Source: a virus. Taken from it: DNA of 33,237 bases. The notes beneath the pieces were generated by a model. The model saw nothing but the letters and a program-made list of their open reading frames with translations, had not been told where the DNA came from and searched no databases. Of this stretch, positions 22,045-29,771 are shown piece after piece. A program made the position numbers and the translations under genes. Numbering within the stretch: position 1 is the stretch's first letter; each line of letters opens with the position of its first letter. The stretch lies in IMG/VR virus record IMGVR_UViG_3300037963_004562, positions 1 to 33,237 of that record. The stretch is one strand, 5' to 3'.

Positions 22045-22176
22045 ATGGGGAGTTTTATTGGCTGGATGCTTGGATTCTTTGGAGCCGTTGGCGTCGCGAT
22101 GTTGATCAGAGAGGGATATGAAAAGTATGCCCGGGAGAACTTGCGACGTAAGATAGAGGCGGCCTATAAAGAGTGA
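22045..22176 (+). CDS. Very small single-span membrane protein
   Basis: A 43-residue protein, ATG 22045 to TGA 22176, with GGGGTAAC just upstream as in other genes here. It begins MGSFIGWMLGFFGAVGVAML, a membrane span, followed by a basic amphipathic tail (REGYEKYARENLRRK). It is the last gene of the rightward block, three bases after its neighbour. It is real by spacing, ribosome-binding motif and composition; the function is unknown. Confidence 0.55.
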   Translation: MGSFIGWMLGFFGAVGVAMLIREGYEKYARENLRRKIEAAYKE

Positions 22177-22181
22177 TTACC

Positions 22182-22264
22182 GGCCCCGCCCGCAAGAATG
22201 TGAAGTTTTGCGAATCCCTCAAACAGATTCAAGATTTTATAAACTTAGGGCGGGGCCATTTTTT
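22182..22264 (+). terminator. Long-loop intrinsic terminator at the end of the rightward block
   Basis: GGCCCCGCCC (22182-22191) and GGGCGGGGCC (22248-22257) are perfect 10-bp inverted repeats, followed by ATTTTTT (T run 22259-22264). The 56-base loop is far longer than usual but contains smaller stems (GAATC/GATTC and GCAA/TTGC). It begins six bases after the last rightward gene and ends just before array B. Confidence 0.65.
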
Positions 22265-22270
22265 CGAGAG

Positions 22271-22520
22271 ACTGGCCAAACCTGGCCAAACCTGGCCGAA
22301 CCTGGCCAAACCTGGCCAAACCTGGCCGAACCTGGCCAAACCTGGCCGAACCTGGCCGAACCTGGCCAAACCTGGCCGAACCTGGCCGAACCTGGCCAAA
22401 CCTGGCCGAACCTGGCCGAACCTGGCCGAACCTGGCCGAACCTGGCCAAACCTGGCCAAACCTGGCCGAACCTGGCCGAACCTGGCCGGACCTGGCCGGA
22501 CCTGGCCGGACCTGGCCGGA
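22271..22520. repeat. TGGCC array B: 25 perfect 10-bp units
   Basis: TGGCC starts at 22273 and recurs every 10 bases without a break to 22513. The units are CCTGGCC plus AAA (9), GAA (12) or GGA (4); the first unit begins AC instead of CC. The four GGA units are all at the right end and AAA units are enriched at the left, which suggests stepwise local duplication. Same core, strand and period as array A, but much more uniform. It lies between convergent transcription units, downstream of the endolysin gene. Confidence 0.95.
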
Positions 22521-22574
22521 CCCATCAAACGATTGCGCAAACGTATCCGTTGCAAATGAAGTATTGAGCAAGAC

Positions 22575-22994
22575 TCAACGCGGCCAACTGTATTTGGACC
22601 ATCGTGCCATCCCCCCGCCAAGCTCTCCTCTGGTGTCGATGTGACACCAGGAGCTGTATAAGCCCAGTCCATAATTCACGCCCCGGCGCCTCGCCACATT
22701 CTCCAGCTCAATATACAGCCTTAAAATATGCTCGCCGTGCCGCCGTGTATGATCTGAATAAGTCACGTCGGCCGCATAGCCAACTCCGTCCCGCGGCAAA
22801 TGCCACGAGAGCGACGCACCCCCGACCGCCTGGTTTCTTGCAGGGCATCGGACACCGCTGCTGATCCTCAATGGCACGCCCAAAGACTTTCTTGTCTCGT
22901 CTAAAATGCTGACGAGCAGCTGGCTTGGGTTTGATATCTTGCAGCAAGGACAAGCGAACTCTGATGAATTGAAATATTGGCCAACTTTGCCCAC
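22575..22994 (-). CDS. Endolysin, M15-family peptidase
   Basis: A 139-residue protein with the zinc ligands of M15 (VanY/PF08291-type) peptidases: His65 in SLSWHL, Asp76 in YAADVTY and His118 in WCHID. Ser45-Gly47 with Arg49 (ISSGVR) and the NQAVGG segment are also typical. It should cleave peptidoglycan peptide bonds at lysis. There is no signal peptide, so release needs the holin-like partner. It starts at GTG 22994, one base after the preceding stop, with AAGGTGGAG upstream. Confidence 0.85.
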   Translation of the reverse strand: MGKVGQYFNSSEFACPCCKISNPSQLLVSILDETRKSLGVPLRISSGVRCPARNQAVGGASLSWHLPRDGVGYAADVTYSDHTRRHGEHILRLYIELENVARRRGVNYGLGLYSSWCHIDTRGELGGGMARWSKYSWPR

Positions 22995-22995
22995 G

Positions 22996-23211
22996 TCACC
23001 ACTCCACCTTCAATCCAGTCATTGCCTGCCAATTCTTAGTCGTGTCCACGCTTCCGCTGGCAAAGAGAGACACGCTTTCATTAATTCGAGTGCTAAGAGA
23101 AGCATTAAGCTGCCCGACATCAGAAACAACGCCCACGCCAACCGAAAGGAGTCCCGAACCCGGCGCCATCGCGGCAGCTTTATTCGCCCCAGAGACAGCC
23201 GCATCTATCAG
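22996..23211 (-). CDS. Unrecognised small protein in the lysis cassette, CTG start
   Basis: A 71-residue protein if started at CTG 23211, which overlaps the holin-like gene's stop as CTGA and has AGGAG eight bases upstream. ATG 23169 is a shorter alternative (57 residues). The reading frame fills an otherwise empty gap and ends one base before the endolysin GTG. It is Gly/Ser/Val-rich with alternating hydrophobic residues (LLSVGVGVVSDVGQL, then ESVSLFASGSVD) and ends in LKVEW. This suggests beta strands, possibly membrane-inserting. A competing frame (23019-23204) is discussed as rejected. Confidence 0.55.
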   Translation of the reverse strand: MIDAAVSGANKAAAMAPGSGLLSVGVGVVSDVGQLNASLSTRINESVSLFASGSVDTTKNWQAMTGLKVEW

Positions 23212-23453
23212 CTCTTGGGCTCCTGCTTTTTTACAAGCTCACGAGCTGCCTGAACCTGGGCTGCTCCAATAGCCTCTTTGCCTTTAACCAGGCTGCGGCC
23301 CATTGTATAGCTGGAGCCGCACACGGCTGCCAGGATGCCCCCAATAATTTGAGTGATCTCACTGTCTCCGAAAACTCCGCTGCCCATTAGGCAACCGCTG
23401 ACCAGTCCCAAAATAGTAATGACCATCTCACTCGTTTTGATTCCAGGTTTCAT
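23208..23453 (-). CDS. Holin-like membrane protein
   Basis: An 81-residue protein with two membrane spans (about 9-27, VITILGLVSGCLMGSGVF; and 33-52, with IIGGILAAVCGSSYTMG), followed by a charged C-terminal helix. Size, topology and position next to an M15 peptidase suit a small holin that permeabilises the inner membrane. Its ATG overlaps the preceding stop (ATGA). Confidence 0.7.
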   Translation of the reverse strand: MKPGIKTSEMVITILGLVSGCLMGSGVFGDSEITQIIGGILAAVCGSSYTMGRSLVKGKEAIGAAQVQAARELVKKQEPKS

Positions 23454-23737
23454 TTTAGCATCTCCCGTCTCATCTCTTCTCGCGTCTCTTGTCGGGTCAG
23501 GAATATCCTGAATTCCTCTCTGAACTCACATACATCTCTGTGAGTTTTGACCAGCTTCTCATTGGCAGCTTTCAGCTCCTCTTGGAGCTCGCTCACCTTA
23601 TTTTCTAATATAGTGATTCTAGTGTATGTGCTGCCGCCGTTGTTCTTTTCTTTGTGCTGTTTGATAGCCGCTGCAACTCCCCAAATGGCAGCGATAAGAC
23701 CTGCTGTTCCTCCGCTTTGGATGAGTGCATCTTCCAT
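23450..23737 (-). CDS. Membrane-anchored coiled-coil lysis protein (XhlA/Rz-like)
   Basis: A 95-residue protein from ATG 23737; a longer frame from 23812 has a poorly structured His/Lys-rich extension that runs into the upstream gene. An N-terminal span (about 11-26, AGLIAAIWGVAAAIK) is followed by a long coiled coil (about 42-95, ILENKVSELQEELKAANEKL and on). This is the architecture of XhlA haemolysin-type proteins or inner-membrane spanins. The Ala-rich span lacks a clear signal sequence. It is likely to act with the holin-like protein. Confidence 0.65.
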   Translation of the reverse strand: MEDALIQSGGTAGLIAAIWGVAAAIKQHKEKNNGGSTYTRITILENKVSELQEELKAANEKLVKTHRDVCEFREEFRIFLTRQETREEMRREMLK

Positions 23738-23738
23738 T

Positions 23739-24005
23739 TTAGCCTGCCTCTTCTTCTTCTGGTGGTGGAGGTGGTGGAGGTGGCGCGTCGACAACTTCGT
23801 GCTTGCCGCCATCAGCCATGTGTTCCTTCATTGCATTTATTGCATCTTCAATAATCGAATCAGCTCCTCCGATTGGCATCGATACCATGAACGGCGCCTC
23901 CAGGTCTTCACTGTAGCAATAGGCCTTCACCTCGCCAGCGGTTTGGCCGGTGCTGATATTTTTTACAAGGATAATTTCAATTTGATTAAGCTGCTTCTTT
24001 GCCAT
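23739..24005 (-). CDS. Small protein with poly-Pro/poly-Glu tail
   Basis: An 88-residue protein. Residues 1-70 form a compact alpha/beta domain (QLNQIEIILVKNISTGQTAG). The last 15 are a run of eight prolines followed by four glutamates and AG. It lies between the tail fibre and lysis genes, two bases from each, so it is co-expressed with them. It may be a fibre-associated or tail-tip protein. The tail would be extended and solvent-exposed. The function is unknown. Confidence 0.6.
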   Translation of the reverse strand: MAKKQLNQIEIILVKNISTGQTAGEVKAYCYSEDLEAPFMVSMPIGGADSIIEDAINAMKEHMADGGKHEVVDAPPPPPPPPEEEEAG

Positions 24006-24006
24006 T

Positions 24007-26331
24007 TCAATTCATCCAATCTGGTTTAGGTTGAGCAACGTAAAGCTCGGGCCTTGGTTTTTCGCCGCGTTCTTCCGGTGCTTCGTTTTCCCACTCGTCA
24101 ATCGCCGCTTGCGACTTTGCAACACGAGCCTGTTCTTCGGTGTCCCAATCTCTGCATTCGGCGGGGTCTAAATCACGCTCTTGAATAAAGGTTTGGCCAG
24201 ACAGCTGTTCAACTGCTTTGACCACTGCCAGCATATCTACGTTGATCTCTTTACCCACGAATGGGTTTTTCCCATAATGCGACCACGCCATAGGGTCGGA
24301 GCGCTCTGTCATTGAAAAGTTGTGAGGCGATAACGTGGTTACGTTTCCGGCTTCATCCCTTACCTTTAGTTCGCTGCTACTGGATACATCTTCGGCGTAG
24401 AGGATAACGCCATCTGTGACGCTAGAAGATGGTACGGCGTGCCCATTATAAATTTGAAACCCTGCATCAGATGCAAAGTTGAACCGTTGCACGTAATTAG
24501 CGTGAATAGAAAAGTTGGAATTATTCCCGCCCTTTGTTACGAGCATGGTTATGCCGTTAGTATCGGTTCGCAGTGCTCCATAGTTTGTAACCGACCCGCT
24601 CAACCAACGGTCAAGACCCAACAATTGAGCTGTATCAGTTTTGAAGGCTGGTTGCCCTAGGTCATCAATCACTAAACGCTCCACCATATCGCCGAGGGTA
24701 TGACCTCCCGTGGTGGTGTTGGGAGACGTTGAGAAAACAAGGTCACCCGGCATTTTACCATCTGCCGGGGTTCCGTCCACCCTGCATTTAATAGAGGCCG
24801 CTCCTTCGAAGCTGTCACCATCAGAACCGCTGAACTTAATTTCCCCCAACACATCGTCATCATTTACAATGGTGTGCGAACCATCCCCAGCGTGTCTTGA
24901 TTTGCGAAACTCATAGCTTGCGCCAACTGCATCGGCTGAATTCTTGGCGTGAATCGTTGCCAAGTCTTGAACGTTGAAGTTTGAAGCCCCAACGCTGATG
25001 CGGGTAGCACTATCGGATTCGCTTTTGATAACGAGCGTATCTTCGGCGATGATCGATTGTTCTGATGCAGTTGCTTGTATGTTTAGTTTACGGTCATCGC
25101 TAACAAACATATCAACTTGACAGCCATTGCCACCGTCGGCATTCATCAGCAAGGTGCAGCGATCGGACGAGTTGGCTGTGCTTGATTCAAGAAAAAGCAC
25201 AGGAGCACCTGCACCAGTTGGAGCAGCCATTCCGGTTGTTCCACCCGGGCCAGTCAGCTGAAGAAGTGCCGCGCTTGCATCAACTTTTGCCACTTGAGTT
25301 GATGATCCGTTGTAAATAATTACATCACGCCCATCACCGTTATTTATTTTTACATCACCCGACGCACCCGCGCCTAATAGGTGAACATCTGAAGCAATTC
25401 CGGGAATACCTTGGAACTTACGAGCGCCAACATTTCCAGCGCTGTTAATAACAAGCTGTTCTTGCAACCCTGAGCCGGTGTTTGTGCTGATTGCAAATTC
25501 GCCCAAAGTATCATCACTAGCGCCATCGTGACGCGATTCAATTCGTGCCGCTTCAGAATATTCGTTTCCACTTTGGCGCCGCTGAAAATCAATTCGGGTT
25601 TTACCTGAAAGATCAGAATCACTAGCCGAAGAGTTTCTAATAAGCATACCGGGGTTCGAATCGTTGCCGTTAAGCGTTAAGCGGTAACCGTTTTGAAATG
25701 AACCGTTAAAACCAACGTTGGCTGATGCGCCGTCGAAATAATGATAGCCCGAAAGACTAGTGCCACTTGAGCCGCTGTTTAACTTGATTATAAGCTGGCC
25801 GTTTTGGTTATCACTTGAGCCTCTATGTGAGCCCACAATTTCAGCAAGATGGTGCGCGGTGCCATCGGCTTTTTCGCCAGACCAAACGATGGTCGATTCG
25901 CGCCCGCCGTCCGTATTCTCATGCGTGGGATTGCTTAACTTAAGTCTGTGATCAGCGTTGAACGCAGCAATAACTCCATCCCCGTTTTTTATGGTCATAA
26001 CGTCAATAGCAGACGAAGTTGTGCCGCTTGAAACATCAAGCGCAACTCCTGCTCCGGTGTTTTCGATAAGCGCTAACGAGTCGGCCGTATAGCTTTGGCG
26101 AACCCTAAAAACTTCGCCAACGGTTCCAGGGTTTGCACCGATGGAAACTTTGCACACGTCGCTAGTCCCAGAACCGGAACCGATTTCCATCTGCTCGCTG
26201 CCATCGACGGTGTTTATGATCAGATAATCTTTACCATCCGAGCCCTCAATTTCCAGGGCTGCCACCTGATTGTCTGCCAGTTGGGTAACGGTTCCACCTG
26301 GAGGCAAATTGTATTGTACTATTTTTGGCAT
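24007..26331 (-). CDS. Tail fibre/receptor-binding protein
   Basis: A 774-residue protein rich in Gly, Ser, Asp and Asn. Related segments of about 55-90 residues recur (near 135-190, 250-305 and 480-570), each with a charged strand pattern ending in a QLVINSAGN- or RLVIDDLGQ-like turn. This is the pattern of trimeric, beta-helical fibre shafts. The end (about 660-700, with ELKVRDEAGNVTTLSPHNFS) followed by KNPFVGKEINVDMLAVVKAV matches a C-terminal module common in marine phage fibres. It should bind the host receptor. TAATG overlap with the upstream gene. Confidence 0.8.
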   Translation of the reverse strand: MPKIVQYNLPPGGTVTQLADNQVAALEIEGSDGKDYLIINTVDGSEQMEIGSGSGTSDVCKVSIGANPGTVGEVFRVRQSYTADSLALIENTGAGVALDVSSGTTSSAIDVMTIKNGDGVIAAFNADHRLKLSNPTHENTDGGRESTIVWSGEKADGTAHHLAEIVGSHRGSSDNQNGQLIIKLNSGSSGTSLSGYHYFDGASANVGFNGSFQNGYRLTLNGNDSNPGMLIRNSSASDSDLSGKTRIDFQRRQSGNEYSEAARIESRHDGASDDTLGEFAISTNTGSGLQEQLVINSAGNVGARKFQGIPGIASDVHLLGAGASGDVKINNGDGRDVIIYNGSSTQVAKVDASAALLQLTGPGGTTGMAAPTGAGAPVLFLESSTANSSDRCTLLMNADGGNGCQVDMFVSDDRKLNIQATASEQSIIAEDTLVIKSESDSATRISVGASNFNVQDLATIHAKNSADAVGASYEFRKSRHAGDGSHTIVNDDDVLGEIKFSGSDGDSFEGAASIKCRVDGTPADGKMPGDLVFSTSPNTTTGGHTLGDMVERLVIDDLGQPAFKTDTAQLLGLDRWLSGSVTNYGALRTDTNGITMLVTKGGNNSNFSIHANYVQRFNFASDAGFQIYNGHAVPSSSVTDGVILYAEDVSSSSELKVRDEAGNVTTLSPHNFSMTERSDPMAWSHYGKNPFVGKEINVDMLAVVKAVEQLSGQTFIQERDLDPAECRDWDTEEQARVAKSQAAIDEWENEAPEERGEKPRPELYVAQPKPDWMN

Positions 26332-26636
26332 TAGTGACCTCGACCTTCCGCGTTAATTGTTCCGCCGCTGCTCGTCCCTTGGTACGCAAGCCTGACTCGT
26401 GAGATGGGAAAGTTAAACGTCACCGTTGTCAAATCGTTGGCCGCGCAAGCTGTCGTCTGCATTGTCCGAGCTGTGCCATCTGGCTCGATATAGCTGAAGG
26501 TAGCTGTGCCGACCGTGCTCGGATAAAGGAAGAAAACCACGCCGCGCTTTGATGTGTGCGGACAGTCAAATTCCATAATCGTAGTTGCGGATGTAGTGTA
26601 AGCCTTGCTGGATTCAGTAGTGCCTCTTGATGCCAT
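26331..26636 (-). CDS. Small beta-rich virion-associated protein
   Basis: A 101-residue protein with Thr/Ser-rich strands throughout (SKAYTTSATTIMEF, then GTATFSYIEPDGTARTM) and few charged residues. It lies between baseplate hub and tail fibre genes, so a structural role at the tail tip, for example as a fibre connector, is likely. GGAGGAGATG-like bases precede the ATG. The family is not recognised. Confidence 0.6.
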   Translation of the reverse strand: MASRGTTESSKAYTTSATTIMEFDCPHTSKRGVVFFLYPSTVGTATFSYIEPDGTARTMQTTACAANDLTTVTFNFPISRVRLAYQGTSSGGTINAEGRGH

Positions 26637-26708
26637 CGGTCATCTCCTCCCTTACGGGTTAAAAGTTGCAGCGGCTGCCGACTGCCTTGCAACAGTTAGA
26701 TTGTAGTG

Positions 26709-26751
26709 GGTTGGGCAATGTAAGGAAACCAAAAAAAAGCACTGCCCAACC
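26709..26751 (-). terminator. Inverted repeat between hub and fibre genes, possible attenuator
   Basis: GGTTGGGCA (26709-26717) and TGCCCAACC (26743-26751) are perfect 9-bp arms separated by 25 bases. On the minus strand an eight-T run lies inside the loop (26731-26738), not after the stem. It sits in the 146-base gap after the hub gene. Partial termination that sets fibre levels is possible but weakly supported. Confidence 0.35.
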
Positions 26752-26782
26752 CTGGCGCAACCGGGTATTTTGCTGCGCCTGT

Positions 26783-29770
26783 TCATGAAATTTTTCGTCC
26801 ACTAAAATAACTATCGTCCGGGTCTGCTGCGAGCGTTGCATTTCGGTTTCCAACAAAAACCGCCGGCGTAATATAATCGCCTTTGGCCAGTTCCATCGGG
26901 CCACTTGCCACGGTGACCGACGCCGAGAAGGCACCGGCGCTGTGCGTTCCGCCCAATGCAACTGCAAACTTCGACCCGTTTTTAAAGAGATATCCGGCTA
27001 TCATGGAAGCTTCGCCGCCGGTGCAAGTAACCTGCACCGTCAAATTAAACTCATAGAGCCCTGCGCTTGGCGCCGTGAATCGACCGTTTGACGTGTCGTG
27101 TACCGCCCCATAATCATGTATATCGGTGCCAAAAATTAAATCAGTGTCCGTGTCTTTTGTGATGCTTGAGCCGCCGCCAGCTGACGGAGCACGCGCTCTG
27201 AAACTCGGCGCCTCCGGACGAAGCGTCACGTCATCCCAGTAGCAGTCAGCGCCAGGGCTCAACGGCCGCGTCAGCTTAATTTTTGCGTAAGCCACATCAG
27301 ATCCCGGCGTCAGAATCGTGCTTCTGTTTTCCCATACGTTGTTTGCGGAGTTTGCTGCGTTCGTGATGCTCGCTGAGCTAGTAGAAGCTGCCACCTTGGC
27401 TGACGTGTACCAAAAAACGTCAGACCTCATTGTTACGCTCCCCGTCTGCCTCACCCACAGACTCGCTCGATAAGGTTGCGAGCTGTCAATTGGTATGAAG
27501 TCGCTGAAAAACACCAGGCTCTCGCCGGTATTCTTCATCTTCAAAGACACGCCGCCGGAGTGAACAACGCTGGTTTCTCGTGCGAAGTCTGTGACCGCCA
27601 CACCGTCGCCGGTGTTCTCCCATGCGGTCGGGTCTTTTCCAGGGTCTGGCCAATCCTCAAAACCGCCATTCCATAAAATTCCATCGCTTGGTGACAACAG
27701 CTCCCGATTGAACTGGCTCGATGTGATGGCGCCGAGGCGCCGCAGGTCAACCACCGATGTGACGCTGCTGCCGTCACTCACGACCTTGGCCAGTCTAATT
27801 TCATTAGGAGATAGAATTGGCTCATCGGCCGACGTTGCCACTTCGTTAAACATAACGACGCCACTTGAACCATCGATTCCGATGTATGTGTGCTTGCTGG
27901 CGGTCGCCGTCATCGTCAGGGTTTCAGAGGTTTCCCGAACCGTAGATCCAGTGGTCAAAGCCCCGGCGGCAATAGAGAATCCAAGGCCGCTCGTTGCTGC
28001 AACGTTCAGCCCATTTAAAACTGCGTGATCCATGCCGGCCTTGATTTCTCCGGCCCTGACCAGCGAGTCGCTGAGCAGTGACTGCTTAACGAATGGAGGC
28101 GTAATCACAGAGATTGATGTACCTGGCGCAGAGGACTTGGTCGCATATACGCAGTGCAAAACGATGCCGACTTCGTCTCCAACCGGCAGCACCTCTTTGC
28201 CTACAACTTCAAACTTAACGCTTGAATCAAGAGAGTTAAGACGCAGCTCAGGAGATACGAAGAAATTATTGTCAATTGAGATAAGATCGCCAAGCTCAAC
28301 GTTTACAAACTCGAGGCCCACGGTGAACTTAATTTTTGGTGCGCTGTTGCTGAAACGCGTCAAAGTATCCACGCAAAAGTTGTATACCGCGGTGATGTCA
28401 ACAAAGAGCCCTGCAAACTGGTCCTCTGTAGCCTCAGAGCCCGCAAATGGCCTTGTGGCCATACCTTTCAAGTCAATTGATACCGAGGCCACAGATGCTG
28501 AGATCGGCGCCCCGTCTTCGTTGTATTGGCGATAGGAGGCGCGAGGAGAGTTGATCGTGCCCTCGACCGTGTTGCTGGTAAACTTTAAGACCTCGCTTCG
28601 AAAAAGCCCGAAAAACGGATTATCGGCGTCCACCTTGTCGGCAGCCACCTGAGACGTCGTCAGGTTTCGAGTCCCAGCGAATCCACTGACTCCGGGGCCA
28701 GTTATAGAAGCGTCGCCGGTGGATGGCTGATCGATCCGGTTAGCAAACTCCCCGTGCACCGAGGGGCAAAGATAAACGCTTTCGATTGATGCGACGTGCT
28801 CGCCGTAATTTGTGATTGAGGTGGCATCCTTCAAAATGAACGGCGTTTGCCTAGAGCCCCTGCCAAGGTTCACCTCTACCACGTTGTACAGAGCCGGCTT
28901 GGGGTCCTGCTCCAGACTGTGATACTCATCCACGGTGAAGTGGTGAACCACCGAAGCGCTTGAGTCAAACTTCAGCATCTTAAGCGTGCCCGTCGATGAG
29001 ACCGAAAGAATTGACTGAGTCAGCTGACAATATTCTTCGAGGAACTTATCGGGTAGAACCCTTGCGACGCCCGACTGTGGAATAGTTGCGAGCCATCCGC
29101 CTGTCCATGCTGTGTCATCTTCGCTTGGCCTGACTGGCAAAGCATCCGCATCCTCTGCGGTCATGAAGCCATTCAGACCGTATGAGCTGAAGCAATAGTG
29201 AGAGATATCGGAAAAGTTGCCTGGCGAGAACGTTGTGCTGTCAATCTTTGCGGAGTCGATGCCCACGTCTTGCAGTGCTTGATCAATAACCTCTAGGGGG
29301 TGCTTGCTGATGTATGTTCTGCTGCTTTTGTGATTGTCCAGTTTGCTCTGATATTCTGTGATTTCAAAAATAATCGAGCCTTCTTCAGCTCTTACTGATT
29401 CAACGCGTCCTCGAAAAATCAACACCGCATCGGTCGTAACGACGGATGGCCCCAGCAGGTATACGAGACAGTCTGCGTTATAGAACGAAAAGTTGCTCAT
29501 CAGATCGCGGGTGTAGTCGTTATCGATGACATCAACCTGGAGCGTTCCTACCTGCACCTTTCTTTCAAAGGCGTCAAAGGTCTGCGTTACAGATGTAATT
29601 TGCTGAAGCACCGGGTCACCCTCGATAGTCGAGTCAACGCCGTTGTGGCCGTTATGAAAATAGACAGCCTTAGTGCTTGGCACTGATGTTTGAATGGCAA
29701 CTTGAACGATTGGCTCTGGTGAGGCCTTACGCATCTCTTCAAGATATGCCGATGATAAGCTGAACGTCAT
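26783..29770 (-). CDS. Baseplate hub/tail tip protein with carbohydrate-binding and C1q-like domains
   Basis: A 995-residue protein. The first 550 residues have the beta-rich hub pattern seen after distal tail genes (VQVGTLQVDVIDNDYTRDL; LIFRGRVESVRAEEGSIIFE). Residues about 560-695 are fibre-like. Residues 699-853 (LWNGGFEDWPD at the start, CYWDDVTLRPE at the end) look like a CBM4/9-type carbohydrate-binding module. Residues 854-995 (GRFTAPSAGLYEFNLTVQV; LAKGDYITPAVFV) match a C1q/TNF-like jelly roll. The last two would contact cell-surface sugars. It starts one base after the preceding gene. Confidence 0.75.
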   Translation of the reverse strand: MTFSLSSAYLEEMRKASPEPIVQVAIQTSVPSTKAVYFHNGHNGVDSTIEGDPVLQQITSVTQTFDAFERKVQVGTLQVDVIDNDYTRDLMSNFSFYNADCLVYLLGPSVVTTDAVLIFRGRVESVRAEEGSIIFEITEYQSKLDNHKSSRTYISKHPLEVIDQALQDVGIDSAKIDSTTFSPGNFSDISHYCFSSYGLNGFMTAEDADALPVRPSEDDTAWTGGWLATIPQSGVARVLPDKFLEEYCQLTQSILSVSSTGTLKMLKFDSSASVVHHFTVDEYHSLEQDPKPALYNVVEVNLGRGSRQTPFILKDATSITNYGEHVASIESVYLCPSVHGEFANRIDQPSTGDASITGPGVSGFAGTRNLTTSQVAADKVDADNPFFGLFRSEVLKFTSNTVEGTINSPRASYRQYNEDGAPISASVASVSIDLKGMATRPFAGSEATEDQFAGLFVDITAVYNFCVDTLTRFSNSAPKIKFTVGLEFVNVELGDLISIDNNFFVSPELRLNSLDSSVKFEVVGKEVLPVGDEVGIVLHCVYATKSSAPGTSISVITPPFVKQSLLSDSLVRAGEIKAGMDHAVLNGLNVAATSGLGFSIAAGALTTGSTVRETSETLTMTATASKHTYIGIDGSSGVVMFNEVATSADEPILSPNEIRLAKVVSDGSSVTSVVDLRRLGAITSSQFNRELLSPSDGILWNGGFEDWPDPGKDPTAWENTGDGVAVTDFARETSVVHSGGVSLKMKNTGESLVFFSDFIPIDSSQPYRASLWVRQTGSVTMRSDVFWYTSAKVAASTSSASITNAANSANNVWENRSTILTPGSDVAYAKIKLTRPLSPGADCYWDDVTLRPEAPSFRARAPSAGGGSSITKDTDTDLIFGTDIHDYGAVHDTSNGRFTAPSAGLYEFNLTVQVTCTGGEASMIAGYLFKNGSKFAVALGGTHSAGAFSASVTVASGPMELAKGDYITPAVFVGNRNATLAADPDDSYFSGRKIS

Positions 29771-29771
29771 T

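Larger units (their letters stand above)
22177..22574. other. Convergent non-coding region
   Basis: Rightward genes end at 22176 and leftward genes end at 22575. The 398 bases hold the long-loop terminator, repeat array B, and about 50 bases with two weak hairpins (TTGAG/CTCAA near 22565 and a bulged GCAACG-type stem near 22538). Long open frames through the array on both strands are by-products of a stop-free 10-base unit and are not annotated as genes. Confidence 0.7.

Noticed and set aside
22173-22672. Long open frames on both strands through array B, encoding repeats such as TWPNLAKPGR or RFGQVRPGSA
   Set aside because: The 10-base unit contains no stop in any frame, so every frame stays open. 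Real coding would favour one frame and a repeat length divisible by three. There is no matching ribosome-binding site in line with neighbours.
23019-23204. Minus-strand 61-residue frame with a hydrophobic stretch between the holin-like and endolysin genes
   Set aside because: It overlaps, in another frame, the 22996-23211 gene, which has better coupling at both ends (CTGA overlap, one-base gap) and a ribosome-binding site.
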